A DNA stretch of 64,000 nucleotides. Source: Hyphomicrobiales bacterium. GTDB lineage: Bacteria; Pseudomonadota; Alphaproteobacteria; Rhizobiales; Rhizobiaceae. A program made the position numbers and the translations under genes. Shown piece after piece: positions 7,792 through 17,693 of this stretch; the stretch's first letter is position 1; each line of letters opens with the position of its first letter. The notes under the pieces are model-generated. The model saw nothing but the letters and a program-made list of their open reading frames with translations, was not told where the DNA came from and did not search any database. The stretch spans positions 1 through 64,000 of the forward strand of contig UCMT01000025.1 of the NCBI GenBank assembly GCA_900473795.1. Direction: 5' to 3'.

Positions 7792-9444
7792 TTGAACCGT
7801 CTCTTTCCCAGGCGCCCCACCTTGGGGAGCATACCGTTGAGCCTGTTTGTGGCCGTTTACATCCTGGTCGCCCTCAACCTCACCTTCTGGAACGACGCCT
7901 TCCATGTTTTCGGTGGACTGCACGGCGCATTCTACATGTTCGCCGCTGCGATCATGTTCCTGGTGTTCGCGGGCATGATCCTCTTTTCGGCGAAGTATCT
8001 GATCAAGCCGTTCCTTGTCTTCCTCATCATCGCGGGCGCCATCTCGTCCTACTATACGGATTTTTTCGGCGTGGTGATCGACAAGGAGATGATCCGAAAT
8101 GCCGTGGTCACAACACCTGAAGAGGCGAGCCATCTCATCACCGCAACCTTCATCGCGCACGTCATTCTATACGGTGTTCTGCCGTCGGCGCTGGTCTTGG
8201 TGACGCGGATCAAGCATCGACCCTTCCTCAGCAAAGTCTTCGTCAATCTTGCCGCCATCGTCGTCTGTTTGTCTCTTTTTGCCGGGCTTGCCTTTGCCAA
8301 CTACTCGGGGCTCTCCTCGAACATTCGCGAACACCGGGACATGATGGCGAAACTTACGCCGTTTTCGCCGATTACCTCGGCCATCGGCCTTGTGGTGAGC
8401 GCCTATCACGAGATCGGGCTGGTCCGTGCTCCTCTGGGGACGGACGCCAAAATCGGCCCGGTGATTGCCAAGGCGCAAAAACCCGTCGTCACCATTATCG
8501 TGGCCGGCGAGACGGCGCGCGCCATGAATTTCTCCCTCAACGGCTACCAACGTGACACCAATCCTGAGCTGAAGGCCCGGGGCGTGACGAACTTCATGCA
8601 AACGACGAGCTGCGGGACGGCGACGGCGGTGTCGCTGCCGTGCATGTTTTCGGTCTATGGCAAGAAGAACTATTCGGACAGGAAGGCGCGGTCGACCGAT
8701 ACGTTGATGGATGTGCTGCGTCGCGCCGGGATCGATGGCTACTGGTGGGACAACAATACCGGCAGCAAGGGCATTGCCGACCTGATCAGCTTTGCCAGCG
8801 TCACGAAGCAGAAGAACAGCCCCTATTGCAAGCAAGGCGAATGTCTGGACGATATCTTCCTTGACCAGCTCGACAGTAAGCTCGCGGGCGTCACCAAGAA
8901 TACCGTCATCGTCCTGCATCAGCTCGGCAGCCACGGCCCGGCCTACTACATGCGCTATCCGGAGGAATTCCGGCGATTCGTGCCGGATTGCCGCACACCG
9001 CAATTGTCCGAGTGCAGCCGCGATGAGATCGTCAACGCCTACGACAATACGATCCTCTACACCGACCATAACCTCGCCGCGGTCATCGATCTTCTGAAGA
9101 AACATCAGGGCCGCGTCGACGGCGCGATGATTTACATGTCGGACCACGGCGAGTCCCTGGGTGAAAACGGATTGTTCCTGCACGGGGCTCCCTACATGTT
9201 CGCGCCGGCCGAACAGACGCATGTTCCTTTCATCGCATGGTTTTCGGACGGCTATGCCCAGCTGACGAAACTCGACAGATCCTGTCTCGCCAAGCATGCC
9301 AGCGCTGCCACGTCGCACGACAACCTGTTTCATACGGTGCTGGGAATGATGAATGTCGAGACCAAGGTCTATAATCCGGACCTCGATGTCTTTGCTGCCT
9401 GCCGATCGGTAGCCACGGAGAGCCAATTTGGGGCTGGTTCGTAA
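7792..9444 (+). CDS. eptA: EptA-type phosphoethanolamine transferase
   Basis: A 550-residue inner-membrane enzyme of the EptA/MCR family, which moves phosphoethanolamine from phosphatidylethanolamine onto lipid A and lowers surface negative charge. Five hydrophobic segments fill the first 175 residues. The periplasmic alkaline-phosphatase-like domain has Glu240 in AGETARAMNFS, the nucleophile Thr278 in SCGTATAVSLPCMF flanked by the Cys274-Cys284 pair, and the metal-binding SDHGESLGENG near the C-terminus. The start is a TTG at 7792 with GGAG 6 nt before it. In the family the modified group is usually lipid A; core or another glycan is possible. It stands alone between the dehydratase operon and a convergent channel gene, close to the lipid-charge genes lpiA-acvB. 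Confidence 0.9.
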   Translation: MNRLFPRRPTLGSIPLSLFVAVYILVALNLTFWNDAFHVFGGLHGAFYMFAAAIMFLVFAGMILFSAKYLIKPFLVFLIIAGAISSYYTDFFGVVIDKEMIRNAVVTTPEEASHLITATFIAHVILYGVLPSALVLVTRIKHRPFLSKVFVNLAAIVVCLSLFAGLAFANYSGLSSNIREHRDMMAKLTPFSPITSAIGLVVSAYHEIGLVRAPLGTDAKIGPVIAKAQKPVVTIIVAGETARAMNFSLNGYQRDTNPELKARGVTNFMQTTSCGTATAVSLPCMFSVYGKKNYSDRKARSTDTLMDVLRRAGIDGYWWDNNTGSKGIADLISFASVTKQKNSPYCKQGECLDDIFLDQLDSKLAGVTKNTVIVLHQLGSHGPAYYMRYPEEFRRFVPDCRTPQLSECSRDEIVNAYDNTILYTDHNLAAVIDLLKKHQGRVDGAMIYMSDHGESLGENGLFLHGAPYMFAPAEQTHVPFIAWFSDGYAQLTKLDRSCLAKHASAATSHDNLFHTVLGMMNVETKVYNPDLDVFAACRSVATESQFGAGS

Positions 9445-9491
9445 CGGGCATGGGACCGACAGGTCCTTAGCCCCTGAGGGCGAGGTAAACC

Positions 9492-10289
9492 TCAACTCCC
9501 CTCGTCGGGGATATTCAGCACATGTCCGCAGGCCTTGCAGTGCACGGCATCGGCGTCATGGCGCTGCAGACCGCATTGCGGGCAAGGGAAGACGACCTTG
9601 TGCGGCCGCACGATCGCCTGGGCGAGGCGCACGAAGAATGAGATGCCGAAGATCATCGTCACGATCGAGGTGAGCTTGCCGAGCGTGCCGGGCAAGGTGA
9701 TATCGCCGAACCCCGTCGTCGTGATCGTCGCGACGGTGAAATAGAGCGCGTCCACGAATCCTTCCACCCCCGCCTGATGGTAGAAGAATGCCGTGTACAC
9801 GAAGCCGGTAACGAGGAAGAGGAAGGTGAGGAAGTTGATGCAGGCGCGGATGACGTCTTCCCACTCGCCATAGCCGGCCCGCTTGATCAGCAGCGCGAAA
9901 ACCTTGCTCTGTCCGAGGGACCAGATGCGGAAGGCACGCAGGAAGGCGAAGTTCGAGAATGTCGTCGGAAAGAGCAGCGTCGCGAGGATCGCGGTATCGA
10001 CCCAGGTCATCGGCCGCGTCAACCAGCGCCTGAGGTTCGAGGCGATCAATGCCCGCGCGCCGAGTTCGAAGGCGATCACCACGGCGATTGCATAGTCGAT
10101 GATCAGATAGATCCGCCCGCCGCCGAAATAGGGGCCGGCCAGAAAGAACGCGATGATGGCGACGTCGATGATCGCCATGGTGATCTGGAAACGGACCGCC
10201 TTGCGGCTCGTCCCGAGATAAAGCGACCGCAGCCGTTCGCGAACAGCGTTCATTTTTCTTTCGTCCGATGGATCCCGCCGTTCGGCCAT
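9492..10289 (-). CDS. Potassium-channel-like ion transporter with C-terminal zinc ribbon
   Basis: A 265-residue protein of the voltage-gated-channel superfamily. It has about six membrane segments, a pore loop ending in TVATITTTGFGDITL with the filter TTGFGD (191-196; the usual potassium form is TVGYGD), and an unusually short S4-like segment with only two arginines (FLRAFRIWSL, 117-126). After the last helix comes a cytosolic zinc-ribbon-like tail with Cys236, Cys239, Cys251 and Cys254. The channel part predicts a tetrameric cation channel in the inner membrane. The role of the metal site, perhaps redox or metal gating, is speculation. The start could also be the second methionine at 10253. 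It is convergent with eptA and divergent from lpiA. Confidence 0.82.
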   Translation of the reverse strand: MAERRDPSDERKMNAVRERLRSLYLGTSRKAVRFQITMAIIDVAIIAFFLAGPYFGGGRIYLIIDYAIAVVIAFELGARALIASNLRRWLTRPMTWVDTAILATLLFPTTFSNFAFLRAFRIWSLGQSKVFALLIKRAGYGEWEDVIRACINFLTFLFLVTGFVYTAFFYHQAGVEGFVDALYFTVATITTTGFGDITLPGTLGKLTSIVTMIFGISFFVRLAQAIVRPHKVVFPCPQCGLQRHDADAVHCKACGHVLNIPDEGS

Positions 10290-10520
10290 ACAAGCGAGAT
10301 AGACCGCAACCGGAGGCGGGTCAATGATTGCGGGTGGCGCGTTACCGCGACGGCCGCGCCATCGGAAAGGCAGGGATGACGCAAACTCACGCGCAGTTTC
10401 GGACCTGTCGCCTGCGATTCCGCTCTCGACAGATTACAGGAAGTTCACTTTTTTGCAGTGCGAAGCGGATGTATACCCTCGCCAGTGCTATGGTTCCCGG
10501 TAGCATCGACAGGGTGTTGC

Positions 10521-13124
10521 ATGACAGATATTTCCGATCGTACCGAGGCGAGCGAAGAAACCGCCGTCTCCCTGTTTCAACGTTTGCGCCGCAACAGATG
10601 GCTTACGAAAGGCGGCGCCACCGCCGTCATCCTCATCATCATCGGCTTTGCCATCGTCCGGCTGACGAGCGAAGTGCGCTATGAGGATGTCGTGGCGGCG
10701 CTGCAGGCAACGTCCTGGCAATCGATCGCCTTCGCCATCGCCTTCACCGCGCTGAGCTTCGCCGCTCTGACGCTCTATGACGTCGGCGCACTCTTTTATG
10801 TGAAGCGCAAGCTGCCCTATGTCGATGTGGCCTTGACGGCGTTTGCCGCCTACGCCGTCGGAAACACCGCCGGTTTCGGCCCGTTGAGCGGCGGCGCCAT
10901 CCGCTATCGCGCCTATTCGCGTCTCGGTCTGAAGCCTGAAGAAATCGCCGGGGTGATCGCCTTCGTCACGCTTGCCTTCGGATTGGGTCTTGCCAGCATT
11001 GCCTCGTTCAGCCTTCTGGCGATCGCGCCGGAAATTGCGCCGCTGGTCGGGCTTGATCCTTTCTGGCTGAGGCTCATTGCCGCGGCGGTTCTGGCCGGGC
11101 TTGGTGGCCTGATGGTTGCCGGCCGGGATGGCCGTGTCCTGCAACTCGGCCGTATTGCGCTTCGATTTCCCGACTCCCGCACCGCGTCGCGGCAGCTTCT
11201 CGTCTCCGTGCTCGACATAGCCGCCTCTGCGACGGTGCTCTACGTGCTGCTGCCGGACGGGATCATGGGCTGGCCGGCGTTTCTCGCCGTCTACTCGGTT
11301 GCCGTCGGGCTCGGCGTGCTCAGCCATGTTCCGGCGGGCCTCGGTGTCTTCGAAACCGTCATCATCGCGGCTCTGGGGCAGACGGCCGATGTTGATGCCG
11401 TGCTCGGCGCCTTGATGCTCTACCGGCTGATCTACCATGTGCTGCCTCTGCTTCTGGCGGTCGCGGTCGTCATCGGCGCCGAGGTGCGCAGCCTGTCCCG
11501 CCGTCCCGTCGCTTCCAGCGTGCGCCGGGTTGCCGGGCGGTTGACTCCGATCCTGCTTGCCACCCTGGCACTGGTGCTCGCCGCCATGCTGGTGTTTTCC
11601 AGCGTCACGCCGACCCCGGACGAAAACCTGGCCTTCCTGTCCAGCTACGTTCCGCTTCCCCTTCTGGAGGGCGCGCATTTCCTCGCAAGCCTGCTCGGCC
11701 TGGTGCTGGTGATCGTTGCGCGCGGTCTCGCGCGGCGGCTCGACGGCGCTTGGTGGGCGGCGCTGGTGATCGCGTCGGTTGCCCTGCTCTTTACGCTCAT
11801 CAAGGCCGTGGCGTTGGTCGAGGCCGGCCTCCTGGCCTTCTTCGTCCTCAGCCTGCTTGCCACCCGCCGCATCTTTGACCGGCCGGCAACCTTCACCGGC
11901 GAGCCGCTCACCGCATCCTGGCTTTCGGCCATGCTGGCGCTCTGCCTCTTCGCCGTCACCATGCTTCTGTTCGTCTATCGCGACGTCGAATACAGTCACG
12001 ATTTGTGGTGGCAGTTCGAGCTTTCGGGCGAAGCGCCGCGTGGCCTTCGTGCCGTCCTCGGCTTGACGATCTTCTGCGGCGCCGTGGCGTTGTGGAGCCT
12101 GCTGCGTCCAGCCAGGGGGCTTGCGGATATCTCGTCGGAGGATGCCCTTGAAAGGGCGATCGCCATCGCCGCCAAACAGGACATGTCCGACGCCAACCTT
12201 GTGCGGATGAAGGACAAGAGCCTGATGTTTTCGCCGGACGGGCGGGCCTTCATCATGTACGGGCGGCAGGCCCGCTCGTGGATCGCGCTTTTCGATCCGA
12301 TCGGCCCGCAGGACGCCTGGCCGGAACTGATCTGGCAATTCGTCGAGGCGGCGAGATCCTGTGGCTGCCGGCCGGTCTTCTACCAGGTTTCGCCCGCCGG
12401 CCTTTCCTACTACGCCGATGCCGGCCTGCGCGCGTTCCGGCTTGGCGAACTGGCGGTGATGGATCTGAGGACATTTGAGCTCAAGGGCGGCAAATGGGCC
12501 GGTCTGCGCCAGGCGGTGAGCCGCGGGCAAAGAGACGGGCTGGAGTTCGAGATGGTAGAATCCGACGGGGTGCCTGCCATCATGGACGAGCTCGCCGCGG
12601 TGTCCGACAGTTGGCTTGCGCATCATCGGGCCAAGGAAAAAGGCTTCTCGCTCGGTGCTTTCGATGCGGACTATATCGTTGGCCAGCCGGTTGGAGTTCT
12701 GAGGGTAAATGGACGAATCGTCGCCTTCGCCAATGTCCTCGTCACCGAAACGCTCGACGAAGGATCGGTGGATCTGATGCGGTTTTCGCCGGACGCTCCC
12801 CGGGGGTCGATGGATTTCCTGTTCGTGTCGCTGATGGAGTTCCTGCGCGACAAGGGGTTCAAGACGTTCAATCTCGGCATGGCGCCGCTCGCTGGCCTTT
12901 CGGCGCGGCGGTCATCGCCCGTCTGGGACAAGGTCGGGCGAACCGTCTTCGAGCACGGCGAGCGCTTCTACAATTTCAAGGGGCTGAAGGCCTTCAAGTC
13001 GAAGTTTCATCCACACTGGCAGCCCCGCTACATGGCGGCAGGCGGCGGCATCAGTCCTGTCCTTGCCCTGATGGATGCGACATTTCTGATCGGCGGCGGC
13101 GTAAAGGGGATTGTGAAAAAATGA
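10521..13124 (+). CDS. lpiA: Lysyl-phosphatidylglycerol synthase/flippase
   Basis: An 867-residue MprF-family protein. The N-terminal half is a multi-pass flippase domain, with a segment ATAYAVGNTAGFGPLSGGAIR-type pattern at about 115-135. The C-terminal 330 residues form the cytosolic synthetase domain (DUF2156), which uses lysyl-tRNA to aminoacylate phosphatidylglycerol. This raises membrane positive charge; in rhizobia lpiA is induced at low pH. I choose the ATG at 10521 with AGGG 6 nt upstream; an upstream in-frame ATG at 10458 lies in sequence with no membrane-protein character. The stop overlaps the start of acvB by 4 bp (ATGA), so the two are translationally coupled. Confidence 0.93.
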   Translation: MTDISDRTEASEETAVSLFQRLRRNRWLTKGGATAVILIIIGFAIVRLTSEVRYEDVVAALQATSWQSIAFAIAFTALSFAALTLYDVGALFYVKRKLPYVDVALTAFAAYAVGNTAGFGPLSGGAIRYRAYSRLGLKPEEIAGVIAFVTLAFGLGLASIASFSLLAIAPEIAPLVGLDPFWLRLIAAAVLAGLGGLMVAGRDGRVLQLGRIALRFPDSRTASRQLLVSVLDIAASATVLYVLLPDGIMGWPAFLAVYSVAVGLGVLSHVPAGLGVFETVIIAALGQTADVDAVLGALMLYRLIYHVLPLLLAVAVVIGAEVRSLSRRPVASSVRRVAGRLTPILLATLALVLAAMLVFSSVTPTPDENLAFLSSYVPLPLLEGAHFLASLLGLVLVIVARGLARRLDGAWWAALVIASVALLFTLIKAVALVEAGLLAFFVLSLLATRRIFDRPATFTGEPLTASWLSAMLALCLFAVTMLLFVYRDVEYSHDLWWQFELSGEAPRGLRAVLGLTIFCGAVALWSLLRPARGLADISSEDALERAIAIAAKQDMSDANLVRMKDKSLMFSPDGRAFIMYGRQARSWIALFDPIGPQDAWPELIWQFVEAARSCGCRPVFYQVSPAGLSYYADAGLRAFRLGELAVMDLRTFELKGGKWAGLRQAVSRGQRDGLEFEMVESDGVPAIMDELAAVSDSWLAHHRAKEKGFSLGAFDADYIVGQPVGVLRVNGRIVAFANVLVTETLDEGSVDLMRFSPDAPRGSMDFLFVSLMEFLRDKGFKTFNLGMAPLAGLSARRSSPVWDKVGRTVFEHGERFYNFKGLKAFKSKFHPHWQPRYMAAGGGISPVLALMDATFLIGGGVKGIVKK

Positions 13125-14500
13125 TCAGGAAAACCGTGATCCTGACGGCGCTGGGCGCCTGTCTGTTTCTTTCTTCGGCCGCCGCGCGAGCGCAGAATGC
13201 ATCAGGCTTCGATACGGGCATGATTCCCGCCCCGCATATCCAGATGCCGGGCGGCGCCCTTTCCGCGGCGGTCTTTTTGATCTCCGACAAGACCGGCTGG
13301 TCGGCAAAGGAAGATGCGCTGGCAAAGACGCTGACGGGCGAGGGAGCGCTGGTGATCGGCATCGATCTGCCAGCCTATCTGGCATCGCTTTCAAAGGACG
13401 ATGGCGACTGCGTCTACATGGTGTCCGACATCGAGGCGCTGAGCCAGGAGGTCCAGCGGGCGGCCAAGAACGACAATTATCGGCTGCCGATCGTCGCGGG
13501 CGTCGGCGCGGGCGGCGCGCTTGCCCTGGCGATCGCCGCGCAGACGCCGGCCGCGACGATCGGGCAGACCCTGGCCGTCGATCCCGAGGCCGGCATTGCG
13601 TTGACCAAGCAGCTGTGCACCCCCGCGACCAAGCAAACTCTTGGCGGCCGGATGATCTACGGCCTGACCGATGGGCCGCTGCCCGATCCGGTCACCGTGC
13701 TGTTCACCGGCGCGGCGCCGGCGGACGGCCGGGCGCATGTTGCCAGCCTGACCGCCAGCCACAGCGACATTCAGATCACCGAAACGGACGACGACACCTG
13801 GGCGGCTCTGTCGGATACGCTGTCTTCTCTCATTTCCGCCGCGGCGGATGATGACAACCCGCTCGGCCTGCCGCTGACGGTGCTCGATGCCAAGCCGAGT
13901 CGCGACACGATGGCGATCGTCTATTCCGGCGATGGCGGCTGGCGCGATATCGACAAGGAGGTCGGCGACGTCCTGCAGCAGCAGGGGGTGCCGGTGGTCG
14001 GGATCGATTCGCTGCGATATTTCTGGTCCGAACGCCAGCCGCAGGAAACCGCGGACGATCTCCATCGCATCATCGCATTCTACGCCAAACGCTGGAACGT
14101 CAAGCATGTCCTGCTGGTCGGCTATTCCTTCGGGGCGGATATCCTGCCGAGGACATACAATCTGCTGCCGAAGGCGGACCGCGAGCGGGTGGCGCAGATC
14201 TCGCTGATGGCGGTGTCTCATCAGGTCGACTACAAGATTTCCGTACTCGGCTGGCTTGGCGCGACCGGATCGGAGGGCTCTGGAGATCCGGCGGACGACA
14301 TCGCGAAAATCAATCCTGCGCTTGTTCAATGCATCTACGGGACGGACGATGAAGACGATCTCTGCCCGACGCTGGCCGGCACCGGCGTGGAGGTTCTGTC
14401 AATCGATGGGGGTCACCATTTCGACGAGGACTATCCGGCGCTGGTGAAGCGCATTCTGGGCGGATTCGATCGCAGGCTGATTGCCAAGTCGGGGCCTTAG
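13121..14500 (+). CDS. acvB: AcvB/VirJ-type lysyl-phosphatidylglycerol hydrolase
   Basis: A 459-residue periplasmic protein with a signal peptide cleaved near ARA-Q (24/25) and two alpha/beta-hydrolase-like halves. The C-terminal VirJ domain carries the nucleophile Ser336 in VGYSFGAD and His432/433 in DGGHHFDED. The N-terminal half has GVGAGG at the corresponding elbow, with no serine, so it is probably inactive. The Agrobacterium homologue hydrolyses lysyl-phosphatidylglycerol and is needed for virulence and acid tolerance. The 4-bp overlap with lpiA puts synthesis and breakdown of the lipid in one operon. The related atvA of Rhizobium has the same place. Confidence 0.92.
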   Translation: MIRKTVILTALGACLFLSSAAARAQNASGFDTGMIPAPHIQMPGGALSAAVFLISDKTGWSAKEDALAKTLTGEGALVIGIDLPAYLASLSKDDGDCVYMVSDIEALSQEVQRAAKNDNYRLPIVAGVGAGGALALAIAAQTPAATIGQTLAVDPEAGIALTKQLCTPATKQTLGGRMIYGLTDGPLPDPVTVLFTGAAPADGRAHVASLTASHSDIQITETDDDTWAALSDTLSSLISAAADDDNPLGLPLTVLDAKPSRDTMAIVYSGDGGWRDIDKEVGDVLQQQGVPVVGIDSLRYFWSERQPQETADDLHRIIAFYAKRWNVKHVLLVGYSFGADILPRTYNLLPKADRERVAQISLMAVSHQVDYKISVLGWLGATGSEGSGDPADDIAKINPALVQCIYGTDDEDDLCPTLAGTGVEVLSIDGGHHFDEDYPALVKRILGGFDRRLIAKSGP

Positions 14501-14553
14501 AGCAACGCCAAAAAATGTGAGCGGGTCTGTTGCCGCGGGCGTCAGGTTTTGCC

Positions 14554-15147
<594 letters not shown>

Positions 15148-15227
15148 CTAATACGCGGTGAAAAATCCCAATCGGCCGAGGACCCAGGAACAGGCTTTCA
15201 GCATGCCGTGTTCGAGGAGGCTGTGCC

Positions 15228-17546
15228 ATGGCGACAGATCATGCGGAGCGGCGTCTCGTTGCTATTCTCGCCGCTGATATCGTCGGCTACTCGCGCCTCG
15301 TCGAGGCGGACGAGGAGAATACGCTTGCCGCGATCAAGGCCTTGCGATGCGACGTGATTGATCCGCTGTTGAACGAGTATCACGGACGCGTCGTCAAACT
15401 GATGGGCGACGGCATCATCGTCGAATTCAGCTCGGTCGTCGATGCGGTCGCCTGTGCCGTTGCGGTTCAGAAGGGCGTTGTCGAGCATCAGGCGGATGTT
15501 CCGCCGGACCGGCGCATCCTCTTTCGCATGGGGATCAATCTCGGCGATGTCGTGGTCGAGGGCGACGACCTGCTGGGCGACGGCATCAACGTCGCTTCCC
15601 GTCTCGAACAGCTGTGCGAGCCCGGCGGATTGTTCGTCTCCGGCACGGCCTATGATCAGTTGCAGGGAAAGCTGGGCCTGCCGCTCGAGTTCATCGGCGA
15701 ACAGCGTGTGAAAAACATCTCGAGACCGGTGCGTACCTATCGTGTGCAGTTCGATGGTTCGGCGCGACGCCGGCGCCACGCCTCCCGTGGCAGGGGCGCG
15801 TGGGGATTTGCTGCCGCCGCGCTTTTGTTGCTTCTCGCGGTTGCCTCGGCCGCCTGGCTCCGCCCGTGGGCGACAAGCGCCGGAACGGCAGCTGCGGACC
15901 ATCAGGTCCTCGTACTGCCGGACAAGCCGTCGATAGCGGTGATGCCGTTTGACAATCTGAGTTCCGATCCCGAACAGGTCTATTTCGCCGACGGCATGAC
16001 GGAGGATCTCATTACGGATCTTTCCAAACTCTCCGGCATTTTCGTCACCTCGCGCAACTCCACCTTCGCCTACAAGGGAAAGCCGGTGGTGCTGCGACAG
16101 GTCGCGGAAGACCTCGGTGTGCGATACGTGCTGGAGGGCAGCGTGCGGCGGCAGGGCGATCAGGTCCGCATCAACGCCCAGCTCATCGATGCGCGCGGCG
16201 ATCATCATCTCTGGGCGGAGCGCTATGACGGCTCCATGGGCGATATCTTCGCGTTGCAGGACAAGGTCATCGGCGAGATCGTCTCGGCGCTCACCGTCGA
16301 GCTTACGTCTGCGGAAAAGGCAGCCACCGCGCAGGTGGAAACCCGTAGTCCGGAAGCCTATGACCTCGTTTTGAAGGCATTGGATCACCTGCGTCGCGGC
16401 AATGAAGCGGAAACGCTGATGGCGACCCCTCTCCTGGAAAAGGCGATCGAACTCGATCCCAACTACAGCCGCGCCTACGCAGCGCTCGCCATGGCGGATT
16501 GGCGGATGGCATCCTCGAACTGGGAATCGGCCAATCTCGGCTTCGAGAAGGCGATGGAGCGGATGAAGGAGAATCTGGCGCTCGCGATGCGCAAACCCAA
16601 CCCGCTTGCCTATGCGATCTCCGCGGAAGTGATGGCGAAGCAAGGTCACTACGACGAAGCCTTTGCCGAAATCAACCGCGCGATGCAGCTCGCTCCAAAC
16701 GATCCTGAAAATCACGTCAGCAAGGCGCGCATTCTTAACGCCACCGGACGCGCGCCCGAGGCCGAACAGGAAGCGCGCCTCGCCATGCGGCTCGATCCGC
16801 AATATCCGCCGAGCTATCTGCGAATTCTCGCTTTGGCGCTGTTCCATCAGCAGAAATACGAGGAAGCGCTGAAGAGCCTTCAGGTCGTCGTCACCCGGCA
16901 GTCGGATATCGCCGAGGATTACGCAACGATCGTTGCTTGTCTCGGCCATCTCGGGCGCGCCGATGGGGTGAAGGCCAATATCGACAAATTCGACGCGCTC
17001 AACGTTTCCGCCGGCTATTTTCCGCTGACGGTGCAGGAGATGGGATGGTGGTGGTACGGCGATGTGTTCGACTATGACAGGACCTACCGTGACCGGTTGC
17101 AGGAGGGCCTGCGCAAGGCGGGCGTCCAGCCGGGCGCCGGCATCGATATTCCCTATGACGCCTACGCCGGATTTATCAGCAAGACGAACGGCGAATACAA
17201 CGTCCGGGGCACGACCAAGGTCGATGCTCCCACTGCCAAGCGGCTGCTCGATCGCGGCGTCAAATTGATCGATGTCCGCAGCGCCCTGAGTTTTGCCCGT
17301 TCCCATGCAGCCGGTGCCATCAACATCCCTGTCGTCACCGTCCTTTCGAGAGAGGCGTTGGCGAAGGTCGCGCGCAAGGACGAGGAGATAATCTTCTCCT
17401 GCCACGGCAAATATTGCGGAGATTCGGCCTACTCGTCCGCCAAGGCGCTCGTGTGGGGATACACGAATGTCTACCATTTCGCCGGTGGCTTCCCGGCCTG
17501 GGAGGACGCACACTATCCGGTTGCCAGCGGGGAGGCGACCAACTGA
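15228..17546 (+). CDS. Class III adenylate cyclase-TPR-rhodanese fusion
   Basis: A 772-residue membrane protein. Residues 5-175 are a class III nucleotide cyclase with metal residues Asp17 (ADIVGYSR) and Asp61 (LMGDGI), Lys57, and the transition-state pair Asn121/Arg125 (NVASRLE), so it should be active. One membrane helix at 191-211 puts the rest in the periplasm, assuming the cyclase is cytosolic. Next comes a TolB-N/FlgO-like segment (about 228-370: IAVMPFDNLSSD), then TPR helices (about 380-590). The last 100 residues are a rhodanese domain with LIDVRSALSFARSHAAGAIN and the active-site loop CHGKYCGDS. Cyclase-TPR proteins are common in rhizobia; the added rhodanese is unusual. The ATG has GAGGAGG upstream. 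Substrate preference (ATP or GTP) and the signal sensed are unknown. Confidence 0.88.
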   Translation: MATDHAERRLVAILAADIVGYSRLVEADEENTLAAIKALRCDVIDPLLNEYHGRVVKLMGDGIIVEFSSVVDAVACAVAVQKGVVEHQADVPPDRRILFRMGINLGDVVVEGDDLLGDGINVASRLEQLCEPGGLFVSGTAYDQLQGKLGLPLEFIGEQRVKNISRPVRTYRVQFDGSARRRRHASRGRGAWGFAAAALLLLLAVASAAWLRPWATSAGTAAADHQVLVLPDKPSIAVMPFDNLSSDPEQVYFADGMTEDLITDLSKLSGIFVTSRNSTFAYKGKPVVLRQVAEDLGVRYVLEGSVRRQGDQVRINAQLIDARGDHHLWAERYDGSMGDIFALQDKVIGEIVSALTVELTSAEKAATAQVETRSPEAYDLVLKALDHLRRGNEAETLMATPLLEKAIELDPNYSRAYAALAMADWRMASSNWESANLGFEKAMERMKENLALAMRKPNPLAYAISAEVMAKQGHYDEAFAEINRAMQLAPNDPENHVSKARILNATGRAPEAEQEARLAMRLDPQYPPSYLRILALALFHQQKYEEALKSLQVVVTRQSDIAEDYATIVACLGHLGRADGVKANIDKFDALNVSAGYFPLTVQEMGWWWYGDVFDYDRTYRDRLQEGLRKAGVQPGAGIDIPYDAYAGFISKTNGEYNVRGTTKVDAPTAKRLLDRGVKLIDVRSALSFARSHAAGAINIPVVTVLSREALAKVARKDEEIIFSCHGKYCGDSAYSSAKALVWGYTNVYHFAGGFPAWEDAHYPVASGEATN

Positions 17547-17640
17547 GGTCCCGGCGTCTGTGTCTGTGGCTCAGTCTGCCGCTCCCTCCAAGGGCGACGT
17601 CGCGCGCAACGCGCGGGTGTGATGATGTCAGGAGCGCGCT

Positions 17641-17670
17641 GAAACGAAAAGAGCGGCCGCCGGCCGCTCT
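17641..17670 (-). terminator. Intrinsic terminator of cheW
   Basis: On the minus strand AGAGCGGCC-GGC-GGCCGCTCT (9-bp perfect stem) is followed by TTTTCGTTTC, starting 24 bases after the cheW stop. Confidence 0.8.
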
Positions 17671-17693
17671 CGTCAATTCGGTTTGATCGCCGG

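Noticed and set aside
14501-14553. Sequence after acvB resembling the rhizobial palindromic element seen at 33500
   Set aside because: Only scattered similarity (AGAGCAA, AATGTGAGCGG) remains, too weak to call a copy.
15187-15212. GGAAC-N17-TGTT resembling an EcfG promoter before the cyclase gene
   Set aside because: It would place the transcription start at or within the ribosome-binding site, leaving under ten bases of leader, so it is probably chance.
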